Below, piece by piece: positions 14,848 to 22,615 of a stretch of DNA of 57,642 nucleotides. The DNA lies in assembly GCA_017648105.1 (NCBI GenBank), contig JAGCJH010000061.1, positions 1 through 57,642 on the forward strand. Direction: 5' to 3'. The notes under the pieces were generated by a model, which was not told where the DNA came from, ran no database searches, and was given only the letters and a program-made list of their open reading frames with translations. The stretch's first letter is position 1. Each line of letters begins with the position of its first letter. Both the position numbers and the translations under genes were made by a program. This DNA comes from Tidjanibacter sp. (GTDB lineage Bacteria; Bacteroidota; Bacteroidia; Bacteroidales; Rikenellaceae).

Positions 14848-17800
14848 ATGAAACAGAATGTACGCTTAATGAAAGCAATGCGTAATGGTTTCTTGACTTT
14901 GGCTCTGATGGTGTTGGCACTTCCCGCCTTCGCACAGAAAGCTGAGGTTAAAGGTACTGTTACCGACGCTGAAAGTGGTCAGCCTCTGATTGGTGTAACT
15001 GTAATCGCAGAAAGCGGCGCAGGTACTGCAACAGACGCTCAGGGTCACTATGCACTCTATGTGGATGCAAAAGATGTTCTTTCGTTCGATTACCTCGGCT
15101 ATGTGCCCGTAACAGAGAAAGTAGCAGGTCGCACCACTGTCAATGTTCTTATGAAACAGGACGCAAAAGCAATCGAGGAGGTTGTCGTTCTTGGTTACAC
15201 TTCGCAGAAGAAATCCGAGATTTCGAGCTCTATCGTTTCGCTTTCGAGCGAAGCCCTCAACGACCTTACCACCAGTGATGTAGGTAGTATGTTGCAGGGT
15301 AAAGCTGCCGGTGTGCTTGTTATGAACGCTTCGGGTCAGCCTGGTGAGGCTGCGGACATCCGCATCCGTGGTACAGGTTCGATTTCGGCAGGTGCAGGTC
15401 CTCTCTATGTTGTGGATGGTGTTGCTGGTGGTTCGTTCAACCCCAACGATGTTGAGTCGCTCACTATCTTGAAAGACGCTGCTGCTACTGCACTTTATGG
15501 TGCTTCGGCATCGGGTGGTGTAATCGTTGTTACCACCAAGTCGGCTAAGAGTGGCAAGACTACCATCAACTTCAAAGCTACCGCAGGTATTAAGAAGGTG
15601 AATATGGGTCGCTTCTCGCCTATGGATGGTACCGAGCTCTATGACGCTCAGAGGGCATTGTATAACAACGATATACTTTTTAACATTCAGCGTCCCGCAG
15701 AGTTGAGGGATACCAATTTCGACTGGGTTGATGCATTGTTCAAAACAGGTGTTGTTCAGGACTACTATGTATCGGCTGCTGGTAAGACTGGTAAGACTAG
15801 CTATTTCGTGAGTGTTGACCACTACGATGAGGAGGGTACCCTTATCAACACCAACTTCGTTCGTAACGCAGCTCGCTTGAACCTTTCGACCGCTTTGAGT
15901 GACAAAGTACACTTGGATGTTCGTTTGAGCTATGATCGTTCCAATAACCAGGGTGTATCTTCGTGGGTAACCTTGGAGGGTGCATACCGCAGTATGCCTT
16001 GGGATATTCCCTATGTAATTGACGAGGAAGGTAATCTTACCGATGAGATTATTTTCATCGACAGTGAAACCCGTCCTGACAATAAGAAGACCTGGTACGG
16101 TCGTGAGGTGAACAATGTGCTCCACAATGAGTTGTATAACTACTCCCGCAGCACTGCTGAGAGCACTGTTGCTGATGTTCAGCTCACTTGGAACATTACC
16201 GATTGGTTGATGGCAACTTCGACCAACCGTTTCAGCACCAGCAACTCTCTCTATGAGACCTACTTGGATGCTCGTACTTCGGCTCCTTCGTCGGCTACCA
16301 AAGGTTACGCAAGCGAGTCGGCTTGGTGGGGTTCGGGCTTCGGCACTACCAACCTTTTGAAAGCTCACAAAGAGTTTGGCGATCACAGCATCGATGGTAT
16401 CGTAGGTTGGGAGTTCGGTAAGAGTTTCAGCAAAGAGATGTCTGCTGAGGTACAGAACCTTCCCAATGGTCAGACTGCATTGAGCAACGGTGTGATGTAC
16501 GGCATCGGAGGTTACTCCTACCCCTCGACTTCGTGGGCGTGGTTGGCTCAGGCACAGTATTCTTATAAAGGTAAATATGTAGCTACCGCATCGGTTCGTT
16601 ATGACGAGATTTCGAAGTTCGCACCTAAGGCTCGTGGTGGTTACTTCCCTGGTGTATCGGCTGCTTGGTTGGTATCTGAGGAGGACTTCCTCTATGGTAA
16701 CGACGCTATCACTTTCTTGAAAGTTCGTGGTGGTTACGGTAAGACTGGTAACGACAACATCGAGGCATTCCTCTATCAGGATTCGTTCTCTTTGAGTGGC
16801 AAGTATGAGGATAAAGTTGTTGCTGTTATGGATCGTATGGCAAGTCTCGACCTCGGTTGGGAGGAGGCTTATATGGCAAGCTTTGGTATCGACGCAACCT
16901 TGTACAACAATGTTAATGTAACCTTGGAGGTTTATAACACTCTCAACAAGAACCTCTTGCTTGCAGTTCCTACTGCTCCCAGTACTGGTTTCTTCGAGCG
17001 TTGGGCAAATGTTGGCGAGGTACGCAACCGTGGTATCGAGTTGGCAGTTGATGGCAATGTTATCAAGACCCGCAACCTTACTTGGAATGTAGGCTTCAAC
17101 ATTGGTCTTAACCGCAACACTGTTGAGAAATTGCCCAATGGAGAGTTCTTGCAGACCGACTCCAATGCAATTAGCCACTTGGTACGCGAGGGCGAGGCTC
17201 TTGGTACTTGGTACTTGATTAAATGGGCAGGTGTAAATCCCGAGGATGGTACTCCTATGTGGTACACTGGCGCTAAGGATGAGAATGGTGAGCTTATTCT
17301 CGATGAGAATGGCAACCCCGAGACTACTAGCGATTATAAAAATGGTGGTGCAGTTGCTCAGAAGGTAGGTTCGGCTACTCCTAAGTTCAGTGGTGGTATC
17401 AGCACATCTCTTACCTATAAGAACTTCTCGTTGAGTATGAACGGTTCGTTCATCTACGGTAATAGCATCTTCAACTATACCCGTGTAACTTTGGACTGCG
17501 ACGGTAAGTATACCGACTACAATATGCAGTCGCACGAGAATGGTCTTGGCTGGGTTCGTTGGACCAAAGAGACTCCCAACGCAACTCACCCCCAGATCAA
17601 GATGGGTGGTAACAAAGACTCCAACTCTATTTCGTCGCGTTACTTGGAGGATGGTAGCTTCTTCCGTCTGCGTAATGTTACATTGTCGTACAATGTACCC
17701 TCGAACCTCCTCAACAAGATTGGTGTAGCAGGTGCTCGTGTATATGTATCGGCAGACAACATCTGGACCGCAACAAAGTTCTCTGGTATGGACCCCGAGG

Positions 17801-17898
17801 TTCGTTTGGAGACCAGTGGCAACAGCTTGGCAGGTATTTCTTCCAGTATGTACCCCGTTCCTATGACTGTTAGTATGGGTGTTGATGTTAAATTCTAA
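14848..17898 (+). CDS. susC: SusC/RagA-family TonB-dependent outer-membrane transporter
   Basis: A 1016-residue TonB-linked porin of the SusC family. It has a signal peptide ending PAFA-Q, an N-terminal carboxypeptidase-regulatory-like domain (KGTVTDAESGQPLIGVTVIAE...FDYLGYVPV, about 34-100), then a TonB-box-like region and plug (EEVVVLGYTSQKKSE...ADIRIRGTGSISAGAGPLYVVDGV, about 110-240), and a 22-strand barrel ending MGVDVKF with the C-terminal Phe expected for BAM. It imports oligosaccharides with its SusD partner, powered by TonB-ExbBD. The co-transcribed AgaS/GatZ-like genes suggest GalNAc-containing glycans. No promoter is seen in the 64-nt gap, so it is probably read from the agaS promoter. 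Confidence 0.95.
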   Translation: MKQNVRLMKAMRNGFLTLALMVLALPAFAQKAEVKGTVTDAESGQPLIGVTVIAESGAGTATDAQGHYALYVDAKDVLSFDYLGYVPVTEKVAGRTTVNVLMKQDAKAIEEVVVLGYTSQKKSEISSSIVSLSSEALNDLTTSDVGSMLQGKAAGVLVMNASGQPGEAADIRIRGTGSISAGAGPLYVVDGVAGGSFNPNDVESLTILKDAAATALYGASASGGVIVVTTKSAKSGKTTINFKATAGIKKVNMGRFSPMDGTELYDAQRALYNNDILFNIQRPAELRDTNFDWVDALFKTGVVQDYYVSAAGKTGKTSYFVSVDHYDEEGTLINTNFVRNAARLNLSTALSDKVHLDVRLSYDRSNNQGVSSWVTLEGAYRSMPWDIPYVIDEEGNLTDEIIFIDSETRPDNKKTWYGREVNNVLHNELYNYSRSTAESTVADVQLTWNITDWLMATSTNRFSTSNSLYETYLDARTSAPSSATKGYASESAWWGSGFGTTNLLKAHKEFGDHSIDGIVGWEFGKSFSKEMSAEVQNLPNGQTALSNGVMYGIGGYSYPSTSWAWLAQAQYSYKGKYVATASVRYDEISKFAPKARGGYFPGVSAAWLVSEEDFLYGNDAITFLKVRGGYGKTGNDNIEAFLYQDSFSLSGKYEDKVVAVMDRMASLDLGWEEAYMASFGIDATLYNNVNVTLEVYNTLNKNLLLAVPTAPSTGFFERWANVGEVRNRGIELAVDGNVIKTRNLTWNVGFNIGLNRNTVEKLPNGEFLQTDSNAISHLVREGEALGTWYLIKWAGVNPEDGTPMWYTGAKDENGELILDENGNPETTSDYKNGGAVAQKVGSATPKFSGGISTSLTYKNFSLSMNGSFIYGNSIFNYTRVTLDCDGKYTDYNMQSHENGLGWVRWTKETPNATHPQIKMGGNKDSNSISSRYLEDGSFFRLRNVTLSYNVPSNLLNKIGVAGARVYVSADNIWTATKFSGMDPEVRLETSGNSLAGISSSMYPVPMTVSMGVDVKF

Positions 17899-17952
17899 TG
17901 TTGCATCTTGGACAGATATTCCTATCAGTAAAAATCTAAAACGAAACAGACT

Positions 17953-19770
17953 ATGAAAAAGATATTATTTATTCTCAGTTTGGCTGCGTTGGGCTTGGTA
18001 TCGTGCGAGATGGATCACTTCCGCACCGATACTATGACCTCGGAGCAGATTAAGGCAGATCCTGCATCTGCTGTATATACCACAGATGGTAACTATGCTC
18101 TCTTCAAAGATGAGGGTACATATAAGGCTGTGTATGCAAGTGGTAACAGCTATGTTCGCCACTATATGCAGATGTCGGAGTTCCGTGGCGACAACGCTTG
18201 CTTGTCGGGCGGTACAACCGACCCTCTCTACAATGAGTTTTGTTATAGCGACAACGGTACTCAGAAGAACATCCAGATTATGTGGTGGACTGCATACAAG
18301 ATTATCTATGGTGCAAACTCCAACATTGAGTCTATCGACGAGAATGCTTCGGCTGAGGCTGCTCATATGAAGGGTGAGAACTACTTTATGAGGGCTATCG
18401 CACATTTCCACTTGGTTAACTTGTTTGCTAAACCTCTCTCTTGCGGTGAGGGTAACCTTGGTGTTGTTCTTCGCACCTCGACCGACTGCTCGGTAACTAC
18501 TCGTGCAACCGTAGGTCAGGTATATGCTCAGGTAGTTGAGGACCTCAAAGAGGCTGCTCGCTTGATGAAGGGTGGCAAACGCCGTGGCGACAATGGCTAC
18601 ATTAGCTATGAGACTGCTATGGGTCTTCTCTCGCGTGTATATCTCTATATGGGTCAGAACGACTTGGTAATCTCTACTATCAATGAGATGCTTACTGGTG
18701 ACCCCGAAAATAAGGGTAACATCGCAAGCAAACTCGATAATGATGTAAATGCAGTTTTCACCAAAGCTCGTTCTTCGAAAGAGGTTCTCTGGTGTGTTGC
18801 TCACACTTTGAACGATGATCCCAAGCGTAGTGGTATCGGTTCGATGTACTACACTGCCGATGCTATCGGTTCGGAGAACTCGTGGTGCGAGATCTATTGG
18901 TCGGATCCTCTGTTGGAGATTATGGAGCGTAACCCCGAGGATAAGCGTCTTGCAGCATTTAGGCACTACTTCGCACCTACTGGCGTTGAGGGTGCAGTTT
19001 CGATCTACTGGCCCTATGCAAATATCGATCCCGAGACTGGCGAGCTCGCTTCTAACTGGCGTGCTGATGAGAATGTAAACAACGCAGTTCTTGCTGATGA
19101 TGGCGTAAACTACAAGTTCAACTACCGTACCCTCCACAATCCTACCCGCCAGGAGACCACCGATGATAAGGGTAAGGTTAAGGTTACTTGGCAGTATGCA
19201 AAGTTGGATTATGTTACCGAGATGGTTGTTGAGGATGGTATCAAGAAATACTACATCACTGGCTACGAGGCTCCCAATGTGAAGACCCGTGTATATGTAT
19301 GTCCTCAGTTGGTTGGTACCGACAAGAAGGGCTTCCGTAACAGCTATCCTGTAATTATGATGAGCAAGTTCTCCAACCAGGATAATAGCGCAACTCTTTC
19401 GTCGCCCATTATGCTTCGTTGGGGTGAGATCGTTCTCAACCGTGCAGAGGCTTACGCTAAACTCGGTCAGACCGCAGACGCTTTGGCTGATTTGAATGTA
19501 ATCCGTAACCGTGCAGGTATTCCTACTATGGATGCTGCAAAGATGGCTGAGTGTGGTCACGCAGATGTATTGGAGGCAGTTCTCGAAGAGCGTCGTATGG
19601 AGCTCTGCTTTGAGGGTCACCGTTCGTATGATGTATGGCGCAACCAGGGTAAGATGGACCGCCGCTTTGGTGGTGTTCACCCTTGGGAGGTTATCGACTA
19701 CACCGACGATCGTATTCCTTACCAGATTCCTCAGGATGAGATCGATACTTCGCGCATCGAACAGAACTAA
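17953..19770 (+). CDS. susD: SusD/RagB-family glycan-binding lipoprotein
   Basis: A 605-residue surface lipoprotein with lipobox GLVSCEM (Cys19). It carries the SusD-like N-terminal part (IMWWTAYKIIYGANSNIESI, YFMRAIAHFHLVNLFAKPL) and the RagB/SusD C-terminal part (RWGEIVLNRAEAYAKLGQ, DLNVIRNRAGIP, EERRMELCFEGHRSYDVWR). These TPR-rich proteins form a lid over the SusC barrel and capture glycans. The length is in the upper normal range. It is 54 nt after susC. The segment HSYDVWR and the final P-x-DEID are standard for the family. Confidence 0.95.
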   Translation: MKKILFILSLAALGLVSCEMDHFRTDTMTSEQIKADPASAVYTTDGNYALFKDEGTYKAVYASGNSYVRHYMQMSEFRGDNACLSGGTTDPLYNEFCYSDNGTQKNIQIMWWTAYKIIYGANSNIESIDENASAEAAHMKGENYFMRAIAHFHLVNLFAKPLSCGEGNLGVVLRTSTDCSVTTRATVGQVYAQVVEDLKEAARLMKGGKRRGDNGYISYETAMGLLSRVYLYMGQNDLVISTINEMLTGDPENKGNIASKLDNDVNAVFTKARSSKEVLWCVAHTLNDDPKRSGIGSMYYTADAIGSENSWCEIYWSDPLLEIMERNPEDKRLAAFRHYFAPTGVEGAVSIYWPYANIDPETGELASNWRADENVNNAVLADDGVNYKFNYRTLHNPTRQETTDDKGKVKVTWQYAKLDYVTEMVVEDGIKKYYITGYEAPNVKTRVYVCPQLVGTDKKGFRNSYPVIMMSKFSNQDNSATLSSPIMLRWGEIVLNRAEAYAKLGQTADALADLNVIRNRAGIPTMDAAKMAECGHADVLEAVLEERRMELCFEGHRSYDVWRNQGKMDRRFGGVHPWEVIDYTDDRIPYQIPQDEIDTSRIEQN

Positions 19771-19793
19771 TTGTTGAGAAAAAATGTACCGAT

Positions 19794-19814
19794 GGGGGAG
19801 GGAATTCCTCCCCC
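19794..19814 (+). other. Hairpin between susD and the lipoprotein array
   Basis: GGGGGAGG and CCTCCCCC enclose a short GAATT loop, with no T-run. It lies 24 nt after the susD stop. It could tune downstream expression by partial termination or mRNA end protection. Confidence 0.5.
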
Positions 19815-19843
19815 GGAGGTCAAAACAAAAGAGATAGATAGAG

Positions 19844-20605
19844 ATGAAAAAGTTTTTTGCATTTGTTGCAATGGCTGCAATGTTGGTTGCTTGTGGTGAG
19901 CCTGATAATGGTGGCAATGGTGGTACCAACAACGGTGGTGGCAATTACGATATTCCTGCCAGCGAGATTACCATCGACGGTAACTTCTCCGATTGGGATG
20001 CTCTTGGCGATAAAGCCTCGATTGCAACTCTCCCCGAGGGAGCAGTGACCTACTCGCAGCTCAAAACTCTCAAACTCTATGCGGATGAGTCGTTCATTCA
20101 CTTCTTCTGTGAGTTCGACCCTGCCAACACTTTGGTATTTGTACCCTATTTCGACATCGATAGCGATGGCTTTACAGGCAACACTTCCAAATGGAGTGGC
20201 TCGGGCTACGAGGGTAAAGCAGAGGGCGAGATTTGGACTTGGCGCACCGAGATGGAGTATGATAGGGAGGTTTGTGTTGAGCAGTTGGAGCCTAAGGCTT
20301 GGGATCCTTCGTTCTACCTCTACAACGAGCACGACGATGGCACAACCACTACCGATTGTGTCTTTGAGTCGGGCACGGGCGCTGTGATTTCGAGCGTTCC
20401 TTGTACCACTAAGGATGGTTTGTATGCTTTTGAGGTGTCGATTCTTCGCAGCATCCTCTATGCCTACAACCTTGGCGAGACATTCACTATGGGTATGTAC
20501 CAGTACAACCAAAACTGGGCTTGCATTGGTCAGTTGCCCTGCATCACCGATGCAGACAAGTCGGCTGGCGAGTTGGAGTATATGCTCACAGTGACCCTTC
20601 CTTAA
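19844..20605 (+). CDS. Surface lipoprotein with CBM9-like domain (1)
   Basis: A 253-residue lipoprotein. The leader MKKFFAFVAMAAMLVACGE gives lipid Cys17, followed by a Gly/Asn-rich flexible linker (21-37). The mature domain begins ITIDGNFSDWDAL and continues with LKLYADESFIHFFCEFD and VPYFDIDSDGFTG. This is the pattern of CBM9/DOMON-type beta-sandwiches that bind glycan and Ca. It is the first of four proteins in the array sharing this domain, in the place where SusE/SusF proteins usually sit, so it is probably a surface glycan-binding protein. It is 73 nt after susD, beyond a GC-rich hairpin. It has no catalytic motif. Confidence 0.8.
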   Translation: MKKFFAFVAMAAMLVACGEPDNGGNGGTNNGGGNYDIPASEITIDGNFSDWDALGDKASIATLPEGAVTYSQLKTLKLYADESFIHFFCEFDPANTLVFVPYFDIDSDGFTGNTSKWSGSGYEGKAEGEIWTWRTEMEYDREVCVEQLEPKAWDPSFYLYNEHDDGTTTTDCVFESGTGAVISSVPCTTKDGLYAFEVSILRSILYAYNLGETFTMGMYQYNQNWACIGQLPCITDADKSAGELEYMLTVTLP

Positions 20606-20670
20606 TTTGGATACAAATAAAAACAGATAAAAAAACCCTTTTATTAACTTTTTAACTAACACAAAACACT

Positions 20671-21444
20671 ATGAAAAAAGTATTTGCAATTGCAGCTATG
20701 GCTGCTATGTTGATCGCTTGCGGCGAGAAACCCGAACCTACCCCTAATCCCAACCCCGGTGGTAATACCGAGGAGCCCGGTAAGCCCGAGGAGCCCGTAT
20801 TTGTTCCCGCTATTACCCTCGATGGTAACTTTGCTGACTGGGCAGAGGTAGAGGGCGCTGTTGTTTTGACTCTCAACGAGGGCGAGACCTACACTTACCC
20901 CGCTCTTAAAAAAGTTCAGCTCTGCTCGGATGAGATGTACATCTACATCTATGCTGAGTACGATCCCGCACAGGCTATGAACCTCTGCACCTACCTCGAC
21001 ATCGACGCTGATGAGACTACTGGTCGTAGCGAGCCTTGCCAGGGTATCGAGCTCTATATGGAGGGTAGCATTGCTGAGTGGACTGCCGATGAAGCTGGTA
21101 ACCCCACCACTCCTAAGGTTGCTGATGTTGCTTACGACGCAGGTGGCTACAAATTCACCGGTGAGGATGGTACCAACGGCTGGGCTTGGGAGTCGATTCT
21201 CGAGGCTGGTATTGGTTTCGTAAGCTCGTGCGTTCCCGCTGCTGTTGGCGAGAATGTAGCTGTTGAGATTTCGCTCTTGAAAGCTCTCTGCCCCCTCCCC
21301 TTGGGTAACGAGGTTGGTATTTGTATGAGCGTTTCGGCGTATACTTGGTCGGAGATCGGTACTCTTCCCCAGTACTCCGATGAGGAGGTTGCTGCTGATG
21401 AGACCCTCGTTGGTCGCGCACCTTGCGTTATTCTCCCCCTCTAA
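20671..21444 (+). CDS. Surface lipoprotein with CBM9-like domain (2)
   Basis: A 257-residue lipoprotein with leader ending AMLIACGE (Cys17) and a Pro/Gly/Glu linker (PEPTPNPNPGG, then EEPGKPEEP). The domain starts ITLDGNFADWAEV and has VQLCSDEMYIYIYAEYD and CTYLDIDADETTGR, the same layout as the neighbouring lipoproteins. Its leader and linker are almost identical at DNA level to those of the genes at 23960 and 25136, while the rest differs. The proposed role is surface glycan binding next to SusCD. It is 65 nt after the preceding gene. The DUF559/repeat insertion begins about 150 nt after its stop. Confidence 0.8.
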   Translation: MKKVFAIAAMAAMLIACGEKPEPTPNPNPGGNTEEPGKPEEPVFVPAITLDGNFADWAEVEGAVVLTLNEGETYTYPALKKVQLCSDEMYIYIYAEYDPAQAMNLCTYLDIDADETTGRSEPCQGIELYMEGSIAEWTADEAGNPTTPKVADVAYDAGGYKFTGEDGTNGWAWESILEAGIGFVSSCVPAAVGENVAVEISLLKALCPLPLGNEVGICMSVSAYTWSEIGTLPQYSDEEVAADETLVGRAPCVILPL

Positions 21445-21560
21445 TCTCTTGTAGAATAGAGTCTGAATCTAAAAATTTCACTTTGCTGAGGAGTTAGGCG
21501 GGGTTTAATTGATTCAAAAGGGTTTTTTCTGACCCTGCCCAACAACGATGCAAAACCTTT

Positions 21561-21590
21561 TCCCTCGCAGGGGTGATACCCTGCGAGGGA
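21561..21590 (+). terminator. Strong hairpin after lipoprotein 2
   Basis: TCCCTCGCAGGG and CCCTGCGAGGGA with a 6-nt loop form a very stable stem. No T-run follows, so termination is possible but unproven. It marks the left edge of the repeat block. Confidence 0.45.
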
Positions 21591-21600
21591 GCAACAACAA

Positions 21601-21764
21601 AACCAACCCTCCCCTAAGTTGGGGTTGGGAGCCAGAACAAAACCAACCCTCCCCTAAGTTAGGGTCGGGTGCCAAAACAAAACCAACCCTCCCCTAAGAT
21701 AGGGGAGGGTGCCCGAAGGGCGGGAGAGGTTTGCACAAACCCCACCCCCAAAGAGGCAAAACAA
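21601..21764. repeat. Left repeat block of the DUF559 element
   Basis: Three tandem 40-bp units start at 21601, 21641 and 21681 (AACCAACCCTCCCCTAAG...). The last runs into GGGAGGGT, the GCCC/GGGC stem (21711-21721), GGGAGAGGTTTG, and a tail ending AAAGAGGCAAAACAA at 21764. The segment 21643-21764 is repeated almost exactly at 22269-22391, on the other side of the DUF559 gene. Confidence 0.8.
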
Positions 21765-21776
21765 TTATAATAAGGT

Positions 21777-22151
21777 ATGAAACTGCAACGCATCCACAAT
21801 CAATCCGAGCAGAAGGAGTTGCGGAGGAGATTGAGAGCGAAGTCCACCCACGAGGAGAACGCATTGTGGAATATGTTGCGTGCCAAACGACTTGACGGAA
21901 GCCACTGGTATCGTCAATACTCGGTAGGAGAGTATGTGTTGGATTTCTATTGTCCCGAGGCAAGGCTATGTGTGGAGGTAGATGGTTTGCAACACACAAT
22001 GGATGAAGAGGTGGCGAGGGATGCAAGGCGTACAGCCTTTTTGGAAAGCAATGGTATTGCGGTTTTGAGAGTTCCCAACAGAGTGGTCTTGGAGCAGAGT
22101 GACCTTGTGGCTTCTGTGATAAGTAGCGAGTTGGCGAAAAGAAGAAAGTGA
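21777..22151 (+). CDS. DUF559 PD-(D/E)XK-like endonuclease
   Basis: A 124-residue protein of the DUF559 family, related to Vsr-type very-short-patch repair nucleases and the PD-(D/E)XK fold. It has RRRLRAKSTHEENALWNMLRAK, then WYRQYSVGEYVLDFYCP and CVEVDGLQH; the D...EVDG pair is the likely metal site. The C-terminal VLRVPNRVVLEQ is also typical of the family. It begins only 12 nt after the left repeat block and ends 53 nt before an inverted copy of the hairpin element. Its long basic N terminus suggests DNA binding. It interrupts the Sus lipoprotein array and is unrelated to sugar use. I infer it belongs to the repeat element, as a nuclease that mobilises or maintains the repeats, or is merely carried with them. 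Confidence 0.85.
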   Translation: MKLQRIHNQSEQKELRRRLRAKSTHEENALWNMLRAKRLDGSHWYRQYSVGEYVLDFYCPEARLCVEVDGLQHTMDEEVARDARRTAFLESNGIAVLRVPNRVVLEQSDLVASVISSELAKRRK

Positions 22152-22204
22152 AAACTTACGGCTGCATTGCTGGGTGTTGAGATTGTATTGCTGAGTTGTA
22201 AATA

Positions 22205-22250
22205 CAAACCTCTCCCCTGCTTCGCAGACCCTCCCCTAACTTAGGGGAGG
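22205..22250. repeat. Inverted copy of the hairpin element
   Basis: CAAACCTCTCCC, the stem CTGC-ttc-GCAG (22217-22227), then ACCCTCCCCTAACTTAGGGG. This is the reverse complement of the arrangement at the window start. Together with the left and right blocks it places hairpins on both sides of the nuclease gene. Confidence 0.7.
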
Positions 22251-22268
22251 GAAAAAGAAAAATAAAAG

Positions 22269-22391
22269 CCAACCCTCCCCTAAGGTAGGGTCGGGAGCCA
22301 GAACAAAACCAACCCTCCCCTAAGATAGGGGAGGGTGCCCGAAGGGCGGGAGAGGTTTGCACAAAACCCACTCCCCAAAGAGGCAAAACAA
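22269..22391. repeat. Right repeat block of the DUF559 element
   Basis: A near-identical copy of 21643-21764, with two 40-bp-type units, the GCCC/GGGC stem at 22337-22347 and the AGGCAAAACAA tail. It ends 46 nt before the small open reading frame at 22438. Confidence 0.8.
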
Positions 22392-22437
22392 CCGAACGAA
22401 CTAAACTAATTTATAAACCAAAAAAACTTACATTTTA

Positions 22438-22575
22438 ATGAACAAAATCTACATAGCTCCATCCATCGAAATGGAGAGCCTGCAAGTGGAGCAGGGTATT
22501 GCGATGAGCACGCTCATTATCAATCATCAACTTTTTGATGACATCTATATCACAGAAGAGGATGTCGTGTGGTAA
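22438..22575 (+). CDS. 45-residue peptide upstream of fimbrillin-like lipoprotein
   Basis: A short open frame, ATG to TAA, of 45 codons: it begins MNKIYIAPSIEMESLQVEQG and ends EEDVVW. I cannot name the family with certainty. It resembles small Bacteroidetes peptides of the type M-x-K-x-Y-x-x-P-x-I-E, which commonly precede fimbrillin-like or surface-lipoprotein genes. It lacks a signal peptide and is acidic toward the C terminus. It is 40 nt upstream of the lipoprotein at 22616 and probably co-transcribed. It is supported by a clean start, the conserved-looking N terminus and its position. Confidence 0.6.
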   Translation: MNKIYIAPSIEMESLQVEQGIAMSTLIINHQLFDDIYITEEDVVW

Positions 22576-22615
22576 AATCAGAGTAATTAACAGAACTAAA
22601 AAAGAGAAAAAGAGT

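Noticed and set aside
14866-17589. 907-codon open frame on the minus strand opposite susC
   Set aside because: It is the mirror of the susC codon pattern, has no family motif or start context, and susC is certain. Similar long antisense frames oppose susD, the GH36-type gene and the NagB-LmbE gene and are rejected for the same reason.
21601-22391. CRISPR array
   Set aside because: The 40-bp units are contiguous or near contiguous with no unique spacers of constant length, and no cas gene is near.
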